Shown in pieces: positions 1-5,153 of a stretch of DNA of 6,125 bases. A program made the translations under genes and the position numbers. Origin of the DNA: Nitrososphaerota archaeon. GTDB lineage: Archaea > Thermoproteota > Nitrososphaeria > Nitrososphaerales > Gagatemarchaeaceae. The stretch spans positions 1-6,125 of the forward strand of contig VBPK01000024.1 of the NCBI GenBank assembly GCA_005877225.1, written 5' to 3'. The notes under the pieces are model-generated. The model did no database searches, was not told the DNA's origin, and worked only from the letters and a program-made list of their open reading frames with translations. The first letter of the stretch is position 1; every line of letters begins with the position of its first letter.

Positions 1-111
1 GGAATCAGCCTCCTCGACGTCTTCTACGGCTACGAGGACCTGCTCCTGCTAGTCGAGCAGAGGTTCGGCCCGAGAGTCTATGCGATTCTCAGCAAGGAAA
101 TAACGACGTAG
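1..111 (+). CDS. C-terminal end of an unrecognised protein (5' end outside window)
   Basis: Frame 1 is open from the first base and ends at TAG 109-111, giving 36 residues that begin GISLLDVFYGYEDLLLLVEQ and finish ILSKEITT. The stretch mixes aliphatic and acidic residues, could form one or two amphipathic helices, and has no membrane segment. G/C-rich third positions (ctc, gac, gtc, ttc, ggc) resemble the other coding regions here, which supports real coding. I cannot assign a family from so short a tail. The next gene on this strand starts about 190 bases later behind its own TATA box, so the two are probably not one operon. Confidence 0.55.
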   Translation, partial: GISLLDVFYGYEDLLLLVEQRFGPRVYAILSKEITT

Positions 112-119
112 TCATGACG

Positions 120-193
120 CCAGAATCCCTCGTTAGGTACCTGAGTTCGTGAGCCACCAGCTCCCTGTCTCGCCCTTGGTATCACAATTCTGG
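120..193. repeat. Spaced inverted repeat CCAGAAT...ATTCTGG
   Basis: CCAGAAT at 120-126 is the exact reverse complement of ATTCTGG at 187-193, with 60 bases between. The overall size is close to a tRNA, but no T-loop GTTCGA-type motif or D-arm fits on either strand. It lies in the 192-base gap between the partial gene and vapBC1, where I see no convincing gene. A 7-bp match at this spacing could be chance. Confidence 0.25.
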
Positions 194-273
194 GGTGGAC
201 AAGAAATCATATAGGGTAAAGCTGTCGAACCATCTTCACAGGGATCACGCGGAAACACCCCACCATGCGAGTT

Positions 274-283
274 GCTTAAATAC
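274..283 (+). promoter_or_regulatory. TATA box of vapBC1 (GCTTAAATAC)
   Basis: CTTAAATA at 275-282 matches the archaeal TATA consensus. Its centre lies about 25-26 nt before the ATG at 304, so transcription should start at or next to the start codon, giving a leaderless mRNA. No Shine-Dalgarno sequence lies in between. The nine bases GCTTAAATA recur exactly in the promoter of the DUF973-like gene. Confidence 0.6.
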
Positions 284-308
284 ATGGTTTTCACCATATT
301 CATATGGT
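284..308. promoter_or_regulatory. Palindromic operator candidate over the vapBC1 start
   Basis: ACCATAT-TC-ATATGGT at 293-308 is a perfect 7-bp inverted repeat covering the ATG at 304 and the predicted transcription start. Just upstream, ATGGT at 284-288 pairs with the same ACCAT (293-297), so the five-base word occurs three times in alternating orientation between the TATA box and the start. VapB-type antitoxins usually bind such palindromes as dimers and, with VapC, repress their own operon. That is known of the family; binding here is inferred from position and symmetry. Confidence 0.45.
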
Positions 309-551
309 ACGAATGGGCCAAGTCGCTACAGTGACCAGCAAGAGCATGGTGACGATTCCTTCCAAGGTAAGAAGGAAGTATGACCTTCGGCAGGGAAGCA
401 AGGTTGAGTTCGTAGAGATCGAGAGGGCTTGTTCCTCGTTCCAGTGAAGACGCTCCGTGAATTGAGAGGCGCCGGGAGGGAGAAATCCAATCTCCTGATT
501 GAAGCTGTCAGAGAACTTGAGGCGGAGCACAGAGAAGAAGCAAAGAGATGA
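304..551 (+). pseudogene. vapB: AbrB/SpoVT-type VapB antitoxin, frameshifted
   Basis: ATG 304 opens a frame with a typical AbrB swapped-hairpin N-terminus: VTSKSMVTIPSKVRRKYDL at about residues 10-28, then a KVEFVEIE strand. This frame stops early at TGA 445-447 (47 aa). Inserting one base in the G run at 425-427 continues the protein naturally as GLFLVPVKTLRELRG and then a charged helical tail (residues EAVRELEAEHREEAKR) to TGA 549-551, about 82 aa in all, the usual VapB length. That stop overlaps the toxin ATG as ATGA (548-551), the normal coupling in vapBC operons. The antitoxin would bind DNA with its AbrB domain and block the toxin with its C-terminal tail. As written, the toxin-binding tail is lost. 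Either this is a real disabling mutation, a one-base assembly error, or (less likely) a programmed frameshift. The family call is firm; the frameshift's cause is not. Confidence 0.75.
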
Positions 552-946
552 GTGAGAAATTAGTCCTCGACGCCGGGGTGCTTTCCTTGCATTTCGCAGA
601 CCACCGCGGCGTGAAGCGGTACTTCGACGATATTATTGCGGGGCGGTCAAAGGGTTTGATCTCTACTTTCAACCTTGCAGAGTTCTATTACAAGACCTGC
701 CAGAAACTCGGGAAGCAGACAGCCGACACCTGGTATTTTCAAACTAGGAACAGCGGACTCAGTATCGTTCACGGAGAGGAGTTAGTCAGACTGGCTGGCC
801 TGGAGAAATGCAGGCAATCGAATAGGCTCGCGCTTGCAGACTGTTTTGCGCTGGCCCTCGCGAAGTCCGAGAACGCGCTCTTGCTTACGACGGACAGCGA
901 GCTTGCCAATGTGGGCAATGTAGAAGTCAGGCACATAAGACCCTGA
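548..946 (+). CDS. vapC: PIN-domain ribonuclease toxin VapC
   Basis: This 132-aa protein covers a complete PIN domain of normal VapC length. The four acidic positions expected for the Mg-dependent nuclease site are visible: D8 in LVLDAG, E45 in FNLAEF, D98 in LALADCFALALAK and D116 in LLTTDSEL. PIN toxins of this kind cleave specific RNAs (tRNA or rRNA in studied cases) and act in the cytoplasm; this protein's target is unknown. The ATG overlaps the antitoxin stop by four bases (ATGA), so translation would normally be coupled. The gene looks intact while the antitoxin frame upstream is broken, which is unexpected if the toxin is active. It converges with the RraA-like gene 58 bases downstream. 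Domain call confident; in vivo toxicity unproven. Confidence 0.88.
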   Translation: MSEKLVLDAGVLSLHFADHRGVKRYFDDIIAGRSKGLISTFNLAEFYYKTCQKLGKQTADTWYFQTRNSGLSIVHGEELVRLAGLEKCRQSNRLALADCFALALAKSENALLLTTDSELANVGNVEVRHIRP

Positions 947-1004
947 ATCGTCGGGTGCGGCCGTACAGCATGAACCAGGTGACAAGAGGGAATTTAGGGA
1001 AGGC

Positions 1005-1712
1005 CTACTCCTCTACAGCTCCCCCTCGCTCCCGAAGATGCCTGCGGAAGGTATAGGATGGATCTGAATTACGCTTTGCCAGGAACCCATCGAAGTCCAA
1101 TTGTTCAGAAAGCTTCTTTCCAGCCTGGATTCTCTCTGCCTGCTGCCGCTCGACCTTCCATATGGACTTGGCGACTTTCAAGACATCTTCGATTCTCCCC
1201 GATGGCACGAATAGTACGCCATCATCATCCGCAAAAACCACGTCATCACCATCAACGGTGAAACCATCCCATTGAGCAGAGGAAAGGTCCAGGGGCCCCC
1301 TCTGATCGAGGCGACGGGGACCAGCCGGATACGACCCGTAGCTGAATACGGGAATACCCAGCCGCACCAGCTCATCGGTGTCCCGATGGTAGCCCCGCAC
1401 CACCAAACCCGCCACGCCCCACGCCCGGGCCTCTAAGACGGTAAGATCACCCACGCAACTCTCGTCGCTTCGACCATCGTTATCCACAACCGGCACATCC
1501 CCGGGCAAGGCTTTCCTCATGGCCTCCAGGAAAACGTCTACACTTCCTCGATGACGAGAGGGCAAGACCCGCCCAGCGACACGCATTTCCGGCACCAACG
1601 GATGTATGCCAGATGGGGCGATGCGCAGAGGGACTTGGAGGCGCACGCACGCATCGGCGATAAGATCGGTAGAAAGATTGGCAAAAGCACTTTCCAACAA
1701 TCTCTTGGTCAT
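1005..1712 (-). CDS. RraA family protein (HMG/CHA aldolase-like fold)
   Basis: The 235-aa product has the hallmarks of the RraA / 4-hydroxy-4-methyl-2-oxoglutarate aldolase family: an N-terminal helix with STDLIADA (14-21), a VAGRVLPSR strand (45-53), the GDL loop (88-90), ARAWGVAGLVVRG (95-107), the R110-D111 pair in GYHRDTDEL that supplies substrate and divalent-metal contacts in characterised aldolases, GIPVFSYG (119-126), and DDVVFADDDGVLFVP near 155-169. Such enzymes cleave or decarboxylate 4-carboxy-2-oxo acids; others are RNase E regulators, which is unlikely in an archaeon. The C-terminal helical extension after about residue 175 is charged and longer than in the shortest members. The ATG at 1712 is supported by TATAA 26 nt upstream, implying a leaderless transcript. 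No catabolic neighbours are present, so the true substrate is open. Fold confident, reaction not. Confidence 0.85.
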   Translation of the reverse strand: MTKRLLESAFANLSTDLIADACVRLQVPLRIAPSGIHPLVPEMRVAGRVLPSRHRGSVDVFLEAMRKALPGDVPVVDNDGRSDESCVGDLTVLEARAWGVAGLVVRGYHRDTDELVRLGIPVFSYGSYPAGPRRLDQRGPLDLSSAQWDGFTVDGDDVVFADDDGVLFVPSGRIEDVLKVAKSIWKVERQQAERIQAGKKLSEQLDFDGFLAKRNSDPSYTFRRHLRERGGAVEE

Positions 1713-1733
1713 AGATGTCTATTCTTCCATGCT

Positions 1734-1742
1734 CGTTATAGG
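1734..1742 (-). promoter_or_regulatory. TATA box of the RraA-like gene
   Basis: Read on the minus strand the sequence is CCTATAACG, with TATAA at 1740-1736. Its centre is 26 nt before the ATG at 1712. The box sits in the 100-base gap after the DUF973-like gene, suggesting independent transcription although both genes point the same way. The ATG at 1730 meets TAG within four codons and is not a start. Confidence 0.5.
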
Positions 1743-1812
1743 TGGGATGTTCGCAGAGGATAAGAAAGAGGAAAGCCACTCAAGGGCAGTTCAGGTTGAC
1801 CGTTGTCGCGCC

Positions 1813-2529
1813 TCACACTGGCTTGGAGAGACTCCCTCTGGCCTGGGCGGCTCCTACCAGGATGAGTATCGGGGCCACAAAGTTCAGGAGAGGTATGATC
1901 ACGAAAATGGCGCCAATCTTGATGACTGTTGAGTTGTACCTGGACCCCACTCTCCAAAGTCCAAGGATCTGGCCACCAATGGTCCCGACAAGCGCCATGA
2001 TCCCCCCTATGACGGCGATCAAGGCCGCGAAGATGAGGGTTGAGATGGCCGAGAAGAAGGCCGCAGAGGGGGCTCCGGGGCCGGTCGGGGCCTGAGCGAT
2101 GATATTCGGTATGTCATTGAATACGGGGATGAGACCGCCTGCTAAAAGTACCAACCCGATTATGAGGACGATCATGAATTTCCACGGCAGCGAGAACTTG
2201 GGCTTTTCGACCTTCGCCAAATCGCGGAAGCCCATGGTCAGCAGTACGTCGCCGGCCAGCCCTATCACGAGGATCGAGGGTATCAGCAGGCTGAAATTCT
2301 GGAAGAGGGGACCGAGCGCCGCGCCAACCTGGGCCGGTGTCGGGTTTGCAGGGAGGTTGAGGTTCGTCGCGGACACGAAGACCGTCCCCAAGACCAAGAA
2401 TGCCACAGCCCAACCCCCGACAAGGCCGACAAGCGCGAGAACCCCGAACCACATCACCTTTGTGAGTGCGGACCTCTCCTGAGACGAAGTCCCTTGGGGC
2501 ATTCCCGCCGGCGGTGTCTGGGCACCCAC
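1813..2529 (-). CDS. DUF973-like multi-pass membrane protein
   Basis: From GTG 2529 the product is 238 aa, with about five membrane segments at residues 26-53, 80-101, 118-137, 157-187 and 203-227, after a hydrophilic N-terminus rich in P, Q, S and T. The pattern LWRVGSRYNSTVIKIGAI (191-208) followed by a hydrophobic IIP...ILILVGA ending matches my recollection of the archaeal DUF973 family, whose function is unknown. The start is set by the TATA box: GTG 2529 lies 26 nt from its centre, while a TTG two codons earlier would precede the predicted transcript start. An ATG at residue 10 (2502) is an alternative. It is divergent from the exported beta-helix gene and shares the same 158-base spacer. 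Membrane topology confident, family name moderately so. Confidence 0.75.
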   Translation of the reverse strand: MGAQTPPAGMPQGTSSQERSALTKVMWFGVLALVGLVGGWAVAFLVLGTVFVSATNLNLPANPTPAQVGAALGPLFQNFSLLIPSILVIGLAGDVLLTMGFRDLAKVEKPKFSLPWKFMIVLIIGLVLLAGGLIPVFNDIPNIIAQAPTGPGAPSAAFFSAISTLIFAALIAVIGGIMALVGTIGGQILGLWRVGSRYNSTVIKIGAIFVIIPLLNFVAPILILVGAAQARGSLSKPV

Positions 2530-2550
2530 ATGCAAAGACTGGCCACTATC

Positions 2551-2560
2551 ATATTTAAGC
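2551..2560 (-). promoter_or_regulatory. TATA box of the DUF973-like gene (GCTTAAATAT)
   Basis: On the minus strand the sequence reads GCTTAAATAT. CTTAAATA is centred about 26 nt before GTG 2529, implying a leaderless start there. It shares the nine-base word GCTTAAATA with the vapBC1 promoter at the same distance from its start codon. Confidence 0.6.
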
Positions 2561-2657
2561 GGATTCTCACCACGGAAATCGCCCTTTGTGGGCCACTCGC
2601 ATCCTCGCGAGATGAGGCTTCGATTCCGGTAGAAGAAACCAGCAGGACTTTTAGGCT

Positions 2658-2666
2658 CTTATGTAT
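2658..2666 (+). promoter_or_regulatory. TATA-like box of the beta-helix gene
   Basis: CTTATGTAT is a weak match to the archaeal TATA box, but it is centred 26 nt before ATG 2688, the same distance as for three other genes in the window. It supports 2688 as the true start despite the frame problem just downstream. Confidence 0.35.
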
Positions 2667-2687
2667 GGCTCTCACAGAAGATTTTAC

Positions 2688-3511
2688 ATGAGAGAAGAAT
2701 CTCAAAAAATATCTCTCTAGCACTTGTTGTCGTCCTTTACGCATCCGCGCTCGCAGCAGTTCTCAGCCTATCCATCAGTCTAGTGTCGCCTGTCCACGCC
2801 AGCGTTTGCACTCCCGTCGTCACAAGCAGGGGAACGCTCACGACCGCGGCCACGAACCAGCTCACGGGTACAATTGACGCAACTGGCTGTGACATCGGCG
2901 ATTACATCATCAGCAGTGGTTCCGTCTCGGCATTGATCGTCCACGATGCGAACCAATACGGCATTTTCGTGGACTCTCAACTCGGGACAATAACCGTCTC
3001 AATCTCCGGGGCTACCGTCTCTAACGTAGGCGCGCACACGGGTACCGCGTTCACTCCTAACGGCGTCCAGACGGGCATCGGGATAATCTTCGACAGCGGC
3101 CCAGGAGGACCTCTGGCTTCAGGAAGCATAGACTCCAGCACTATCTCCGCCTATCAGAAGGGCGGAATAGTGATCAACCACGACAGCGACGTTAGCACAA
3201 CGAACAACGTCGTCACAGGGCTTGGACCTGTGAACTTCATAGCCCAGAACGGCATCGAGTATGCCAGAGACGCCGTTGGAACAATTCGTCGAAATACGGT
3301 TTCGGGCAACTTCTACTCCGGGAACACGGGAGTGTTAGCTAACGGTTCGCCTTGTGGAGGATCAAATCCCGCGTGCCCACCGGGACGCCAGTTTGTCTCG
3401 ACCGGGATCTTGCTCGTGCTGATAGATCCTAACAACATCAAGAGAGGACAGAACGACGCCTCGGACAACCAGCATCCCTTCGCTATAGTCACCGATAATG
3501 CCTTTGACTAG
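2688..3511 (+). CDS. Exported protein with beta-helix-like repeats; start separated by a frameshift
   Basis: The main frame is open to TAG 3509-3511. Its upstream part encodes a clear signal peptide (a VVVLYASALAAVLSLSIS core ending in PVHA, cleavage expected after VHA near 2819), yet no ATG, GTG or TTG exists in that frame before it. ATG 2688 is one frame off and meets TAG after ten codons. Adding one A to the six-A run at 2704-2709 joins ATG, a charged n-region and the signal peptide into a 274-aa protein. GTG 2783 would be the first in-frame start but would lose the signal peptide. The mature part has T/S/G/N-rich repeating rungs such as SGSIDSSTISAYQKGGIVIN and GTIRRNTVSGNF, typical of right-handed parallel beta-helices (pectate-lyase/NosD-like fold) on cell surfaces. 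Cysteines occur as two pairs (SVCTP with TGCDIG, and SPCGGSNPAC), which may form disulfides. No catalytic residues can be assigned. Confidence 0.65.
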
Positions 3512-3518
3512 TCCCAGC

Positions 3519-3544
3519 TTCTGCCCTTGGCTAGTTGGGCAGAA
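3519..3544 (+). terminator. Hairpin just after the beta-helix gene
   Basis: TTCTGCCC (3519-3526) and GGGCAGAA (3537-3544) form a perfect 8-bp stem with a 10-base loop, starting eight bases after the stop codon. No long T run follows (only AATTTC at 3551-3556), so it is not a classic terminator. It may protect the mRNA 3' end. Confidence 0.35.
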
Positions 3545-3559
3545 TCCCGCAATTTCTTG

Positions 3560-3573
3560 GGCTCTTGAGAGCC
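3560..3573. repeat. Palindrome GGCTCTTGAGAGCC
   Basis: GGCTCT and AGAGCC flank a central TG, giving a 14-base near-perfect palindrome 16 bases beyond the first hairpin. As RNA it would fold into a five-bp stem with a TTGA loop on either strand. It lies in the convergent spacer 3512-3746, which contains no gene that I can support. Confidence 0.3.
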
Positions 3574-3694
3574 GGGCGACAGTGTTCCCTCGTCCTATGC
3601 GACCGGCATAACCCCAAGGGATTCCTGGCAGCCGATTTGCATCTTTCAATCGAAAAGTGATTATGTGAAAATCATCCGTTCAGCCAGCGCTTAC

Positions 3695-3736
3695 GTTTCA
3701 AAAAGGCGCTTCCTCCGGACATCCCTTTTCCGAAAC
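3695..3736 (-). terminator. Imperfect hairpin with T run after the minus-strand surface protein gene
   Basis: GTTTC (3695-3699) pairs with GAAAC (3732-3736), and AAAAGG (3701-3706) with CCTTTT (3724-3729), leaving a small bulge and a 17-base loop. On the minus strand this lies about 10 bases after the stop at 3747 and its 3' arm reads CCTTTTTGAAAC, containing a T5 run. Archaeal terminators rely mainly on such T runs, so this is a plausible end for that transcript. Confidence 0.35.
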
Positions 3737-3746
3737 AGGCGAGGCC

Positions 3747-4373
3747 CTAATTCACGATGAAGTGAAGCAGAGCGAGCGTTCCCCACTCGTCGCCCGCGAC
3801 CAGCGTGTACGTGCCATGCTGGAGAGGGGTGAAACTCCCCTCAGCGGTCCAGTAGCCCGTGATCGAGATTGAGGTCCCCATGGGCAAGGTTACCGTCTGG
3901 TTACCCATGTCGACCTGTACGACCGCTGTGTCGCTCTTCGGGAGGAAGTGGTAGTAGCTCGTGGAGAAGGGTGGCCTCACGCACAGGTAGTTCTGGACGG
4001 GGCTCTGCAGACTCACCCTCTCCCCCTCCATGAAGTTCTGGAGCGTGTAATGCCCCTTAAACAGAGCGATTCCGAAGGGGTAGTCAGCGCTGCATCGACC
4101 CAACGAGAAGTTCGTCCCCCAATTCTGTGAGGTCGTGACGTTGTTCATGGAAGAGAGGCTGTTGGTCTCGCTGATATGGACTTCCACGCCATGACCCTCA
4201 GCAATCGAGCTACCGTTGATTGAGAGGTTGAGCACCAGCCCCGAGCTCCCGCTACCTGTCGCAGAGAGCGGCTCCGCCTCTTTCTGCGCCGGGAACAGGA
4301 GGACCGCGACACCAAGGACTCCGGTCGCCAGAAGCGCCAAGAGGACGAATCTTTCGTAGGCGACCATTTGCAC
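3747..4373 (-). CDS. Membrane-anchored extracytoplasmic protein, function unknown
   Basis: From GTG 4373 the product is 208 aa; ATG 4367 (206 aa) is equally plausible and neither has a strong TATA box. One hydrophobic segment (residues 9-28) follows a short N-terminus, so it is an uncleaved anchor or signal peptide with the remainder outside the cell. The outer part is beta-rich and carries five N-glycosylation sequons (N49, N53, N78, N88, N158) and two cysteines (C94, C131) that could pair. The end is distinctive: GYWTAEGSFTPLQHG and then TYTLVAGDEWGTLALLHFIV (189-207), resembling the last strands of an Ig-like domain. I recall similar VAGDEWG-type endings in uncharacterised archaeal proteins but know no function. 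It stands alone, with a possible terminator after it and repeats upstream. Confidence 0.75.
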   Translation of the reverse strand: MQMVAYERFVLLALLATGVLGVAVLLFPAQKEAEPLSATGSGSSGLVLNLSINGSSIAEGHGVEVHISETNSLSSMNNVTTSQNWGTNFSLGRCSADYPFGIALFKGHYTLQNFMEGERVSLQSPVQNYLCVRPPFSTSYYHFLPKSDTAVVQVDMGNQTVTLPMGTSISITGYWTAEGSFTPLQHGTYTLVAGDEWGTLALLHFIVN

Positions 4374-4421
4374 AAATCGAGTATCTTCTAGAGTTGAGTT
4401 AATCTTACTGAAGCGAACAAG

Positions 4422-4442
4422 GCGTTCTGGGCGTTAGAACGC
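4422..4442. repeat. Inverted repeat GCGTTCT-N7-AGAACGC
   Basis: GCGTTCT (4422-4428) and AGAACGC (4436-4442) form a perfect 7-bp stem with a 7-base loop. GAAGCG at 4410-4415 can alternatively pair with CGCTTC at 4440-4445, so two mutually exclusive folds are possible. It lies 49 bases upstream of the start of the anchored surface protein gene, where a regulator site or leader structure is conceivable. Confidence 0.35.
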
Positions 4443-4452
4443 TTCAATCGTC

Positions 4453-4500
4453 GAGCCACATCGTCTCTGGGAGGCTCCGTTAGACGTCGGGACGTGGCTC
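4453..4500. repeat. Inverted repeat GAGCCAC...GTGGCTC
   Basis: GAGCCAC (4453-4459) and GTGGCTC (4494-4500) are exact reverse complements, with inner CGTC (4462-4465) and GACG (4483-4486) able to pair as well. The structure follows the stop of the two-TM gene on the minus strand by about 36 bases and could mark its 3' end, although no T run accompanies it. Confidence 0.3.
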
Positions 4501-4534
4501 ATAATCTGTCGGTGTCAAGGGTCGGGACATGGCT
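4486..4534. repeat. Direct repeat GTCGGGACRTGGCT, two copies 35 bp apart
   Basis: GTCGGGACGTGGCT at 4486-4499 recurs as GTCGGGACATGGCT at 4521-4534, a 13 of 14 match. The first copy overlaps the right arm of the neighbouring inverted repeat. The spacing of 35 bases is not a whole number of helical turns. It could be a paired protein site or a decayed repeat; the sequence does not decide. Confidence 0.35.
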
Positions 4535-4536
4535 GT

Positions 4537-4809
4537 CTAAGGGGTTGGCGTTCGATGTTGTCTCGACTTCCGCCAGTTTCGAACTCCCACGACCAAGATG
4601 GCAACAGGGACAACGAAGACTGGCCCCACAAGTATGACGAAATACGCCGCCACGGCAGGCGATTCGCCTGCGGGTGTGGCAGCGGGTATGCCCGCCGCTT
4701 CGAGGATGGCCCCACCGCCGATGAGTACGGCTGGGAAACCCACCACCACATAGGCAATGAAGCAGACCGCCAGTTTGGACGTGAGACTCATGCTCCGCCA
4801 TTTTCTCAT
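4537..4809 (-). CDS. Small two-TM membrane protein, unrecognised
   Basis: From ATG 4809 the product is 90 aa. A basic start (MRKWRSMSLTSK) is followed by membrane segment LAVCFIAYVVVGFPAVLIGGG (about 13-33), a short Pro/Ala/Gly/Glu loop (PAATPAGESP), a second segment VAAYFVILVGPVFVVPVAILVVG (about 53-75), and a basic tail VRNWRKSRQHR. Positive charge at both ends predicts that both termini face the cytoplasm, with a hairpin across the membrane. TTG 4812 and ATG 4791 are alternative starts; the perfect hairpin CTACCC-TCG-GGGTAG (4822-4836) lies just upstream and no good TATA box is placed at 26 nt. No family recognised. Two clean membrane segments and the charge pattern argue for a real gene. 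Confidence 0.55.
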   Translation of the reverse strand: MRKWRSMSLTSKLAVCFIAYVVVGFPAVLIGGGAILEAAGIPAATPAGESPAVAAYFVILVGPVFVVPVAILVVGVRNWRKSRQHRTPTP

Positions 4810-4903
4810 CAAGACTTGGCTCTACCCTCGGGGTAGGTTCGCCCCTTGTTTACTTGCGTTATTCGACGATTGTCAGCCACTTATTCTCCCCTCAACCTTG
4901 ATT

Positions 4904-4933
4904 CCCTGCTCCCTCGTCAGGGGGTTCTTTTTT
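4904..4933 (+). terminator. Stem plus T6 run, terminator-like
   Basis: CCCTG (4904-4908) pairs with CAGGG (4918-4922) around a 9-base loop, followed by GGTTC and six T (4928-4933). The form is terminator-like on the plus strand, but no plus-strand gene precedes it within this window's spacer. It could end an unseen small RNA or be left from a lost gene. It sits directly upstream of the vapBC2 promoter. Confidence 0.3.
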
Positions 4934-4942
4934 GTAACACCG

Positions 4943-4965
4943 CATATATGATAAAAAGATATAAG
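4943..4965 (+). promoter_or_regulatory. A/T-rich promoter of vapBC2
   Basis: AGATATAAG at 4957-4965 is a good archaeal TATA match and would start transcription near 4988, leaving a leader of about 12 nt before ATG 5001. An upstream CATATATG palindrome (4943-4950) could be an operator. The operator and leader layout differ from vapBC1, so the two modules are probably not recent duplicates. Confidence 0.45.
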
Positions 4966-5000
4966 TAGTAGAGGCGACGCAAAGTGAGATTGAACTGGCA

Positions 5001-5153
5001 ATGACCAAGGCACTTGTAAGGTCGAGGAAAGTTGGCGGCTCGATCGTCGTAAGCATTCCGAAGGAGGTGACGGAGCAAGAGGGGATTCGGGAAGGGGAAC
5101 TCGTCGAGATAGAGGTCCGCAAAGCAAGGAAGGATTGGTTCAGAGTACCTTGA
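5001..5153 (+). CDS. vapB: AbrB-type VapB antitoxin, C-terminally truncated
   Basis: ATG 5001 to TGA 5151-5153 encodes 50 aa. KALVRSRKVGGSIVVSIPKE (3-22) and GIREGELVEIEVRKARKD form the complete swapped-hairpin DNA-binding AbrB fold, here with the GGS-V-V-IPKE signature of a subtype different from the first vapB. Homologues normally continue past RKARKDWFG for about 20-30 more residues that wrap the toxin; here the frame ends after WFRVP because the sequence runs straight into the toxin's coding region in another frame. It might still bind DNA and repress, but should not neutralise a toxin. The expected continuation rests on family knowledge. Confidence 0.7.
   Translation: MTKALVRSRKVGGSIVVSIPKEVTEQEGIREGELVEIEVRKARKDWFRVP

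Noticed and set aside
120..193. tRNA gene suggested by 7-bp complementary ends 60 bases apart
   Set aside because: No D-arm, anticodon arm or T-loop GTTCGA-type motif fits on either strand.
195..383. 62-codon plus-strand frame before and across the vapBC1 start
   Set aside because: It crosses the vapB1 promoter and the AbrB coding sequence in another frame, and its composition (many His and Ser) is not protein-like.
1742..2482. Long plus-strand frames over the DUF973-like gene
   Set aside because: They mirror the high third-position G/C of the minus-strand gene, and their products (Pro/Met/Lys-rich) lack any domain pattern.
4555..4836. 93-codon plus-strand frame
   Set aside because: It is antisense to the two-TM gene, is rich in His, Asp, Arg and Gly, and has no promoter; the minus strand has clean membrane segments.
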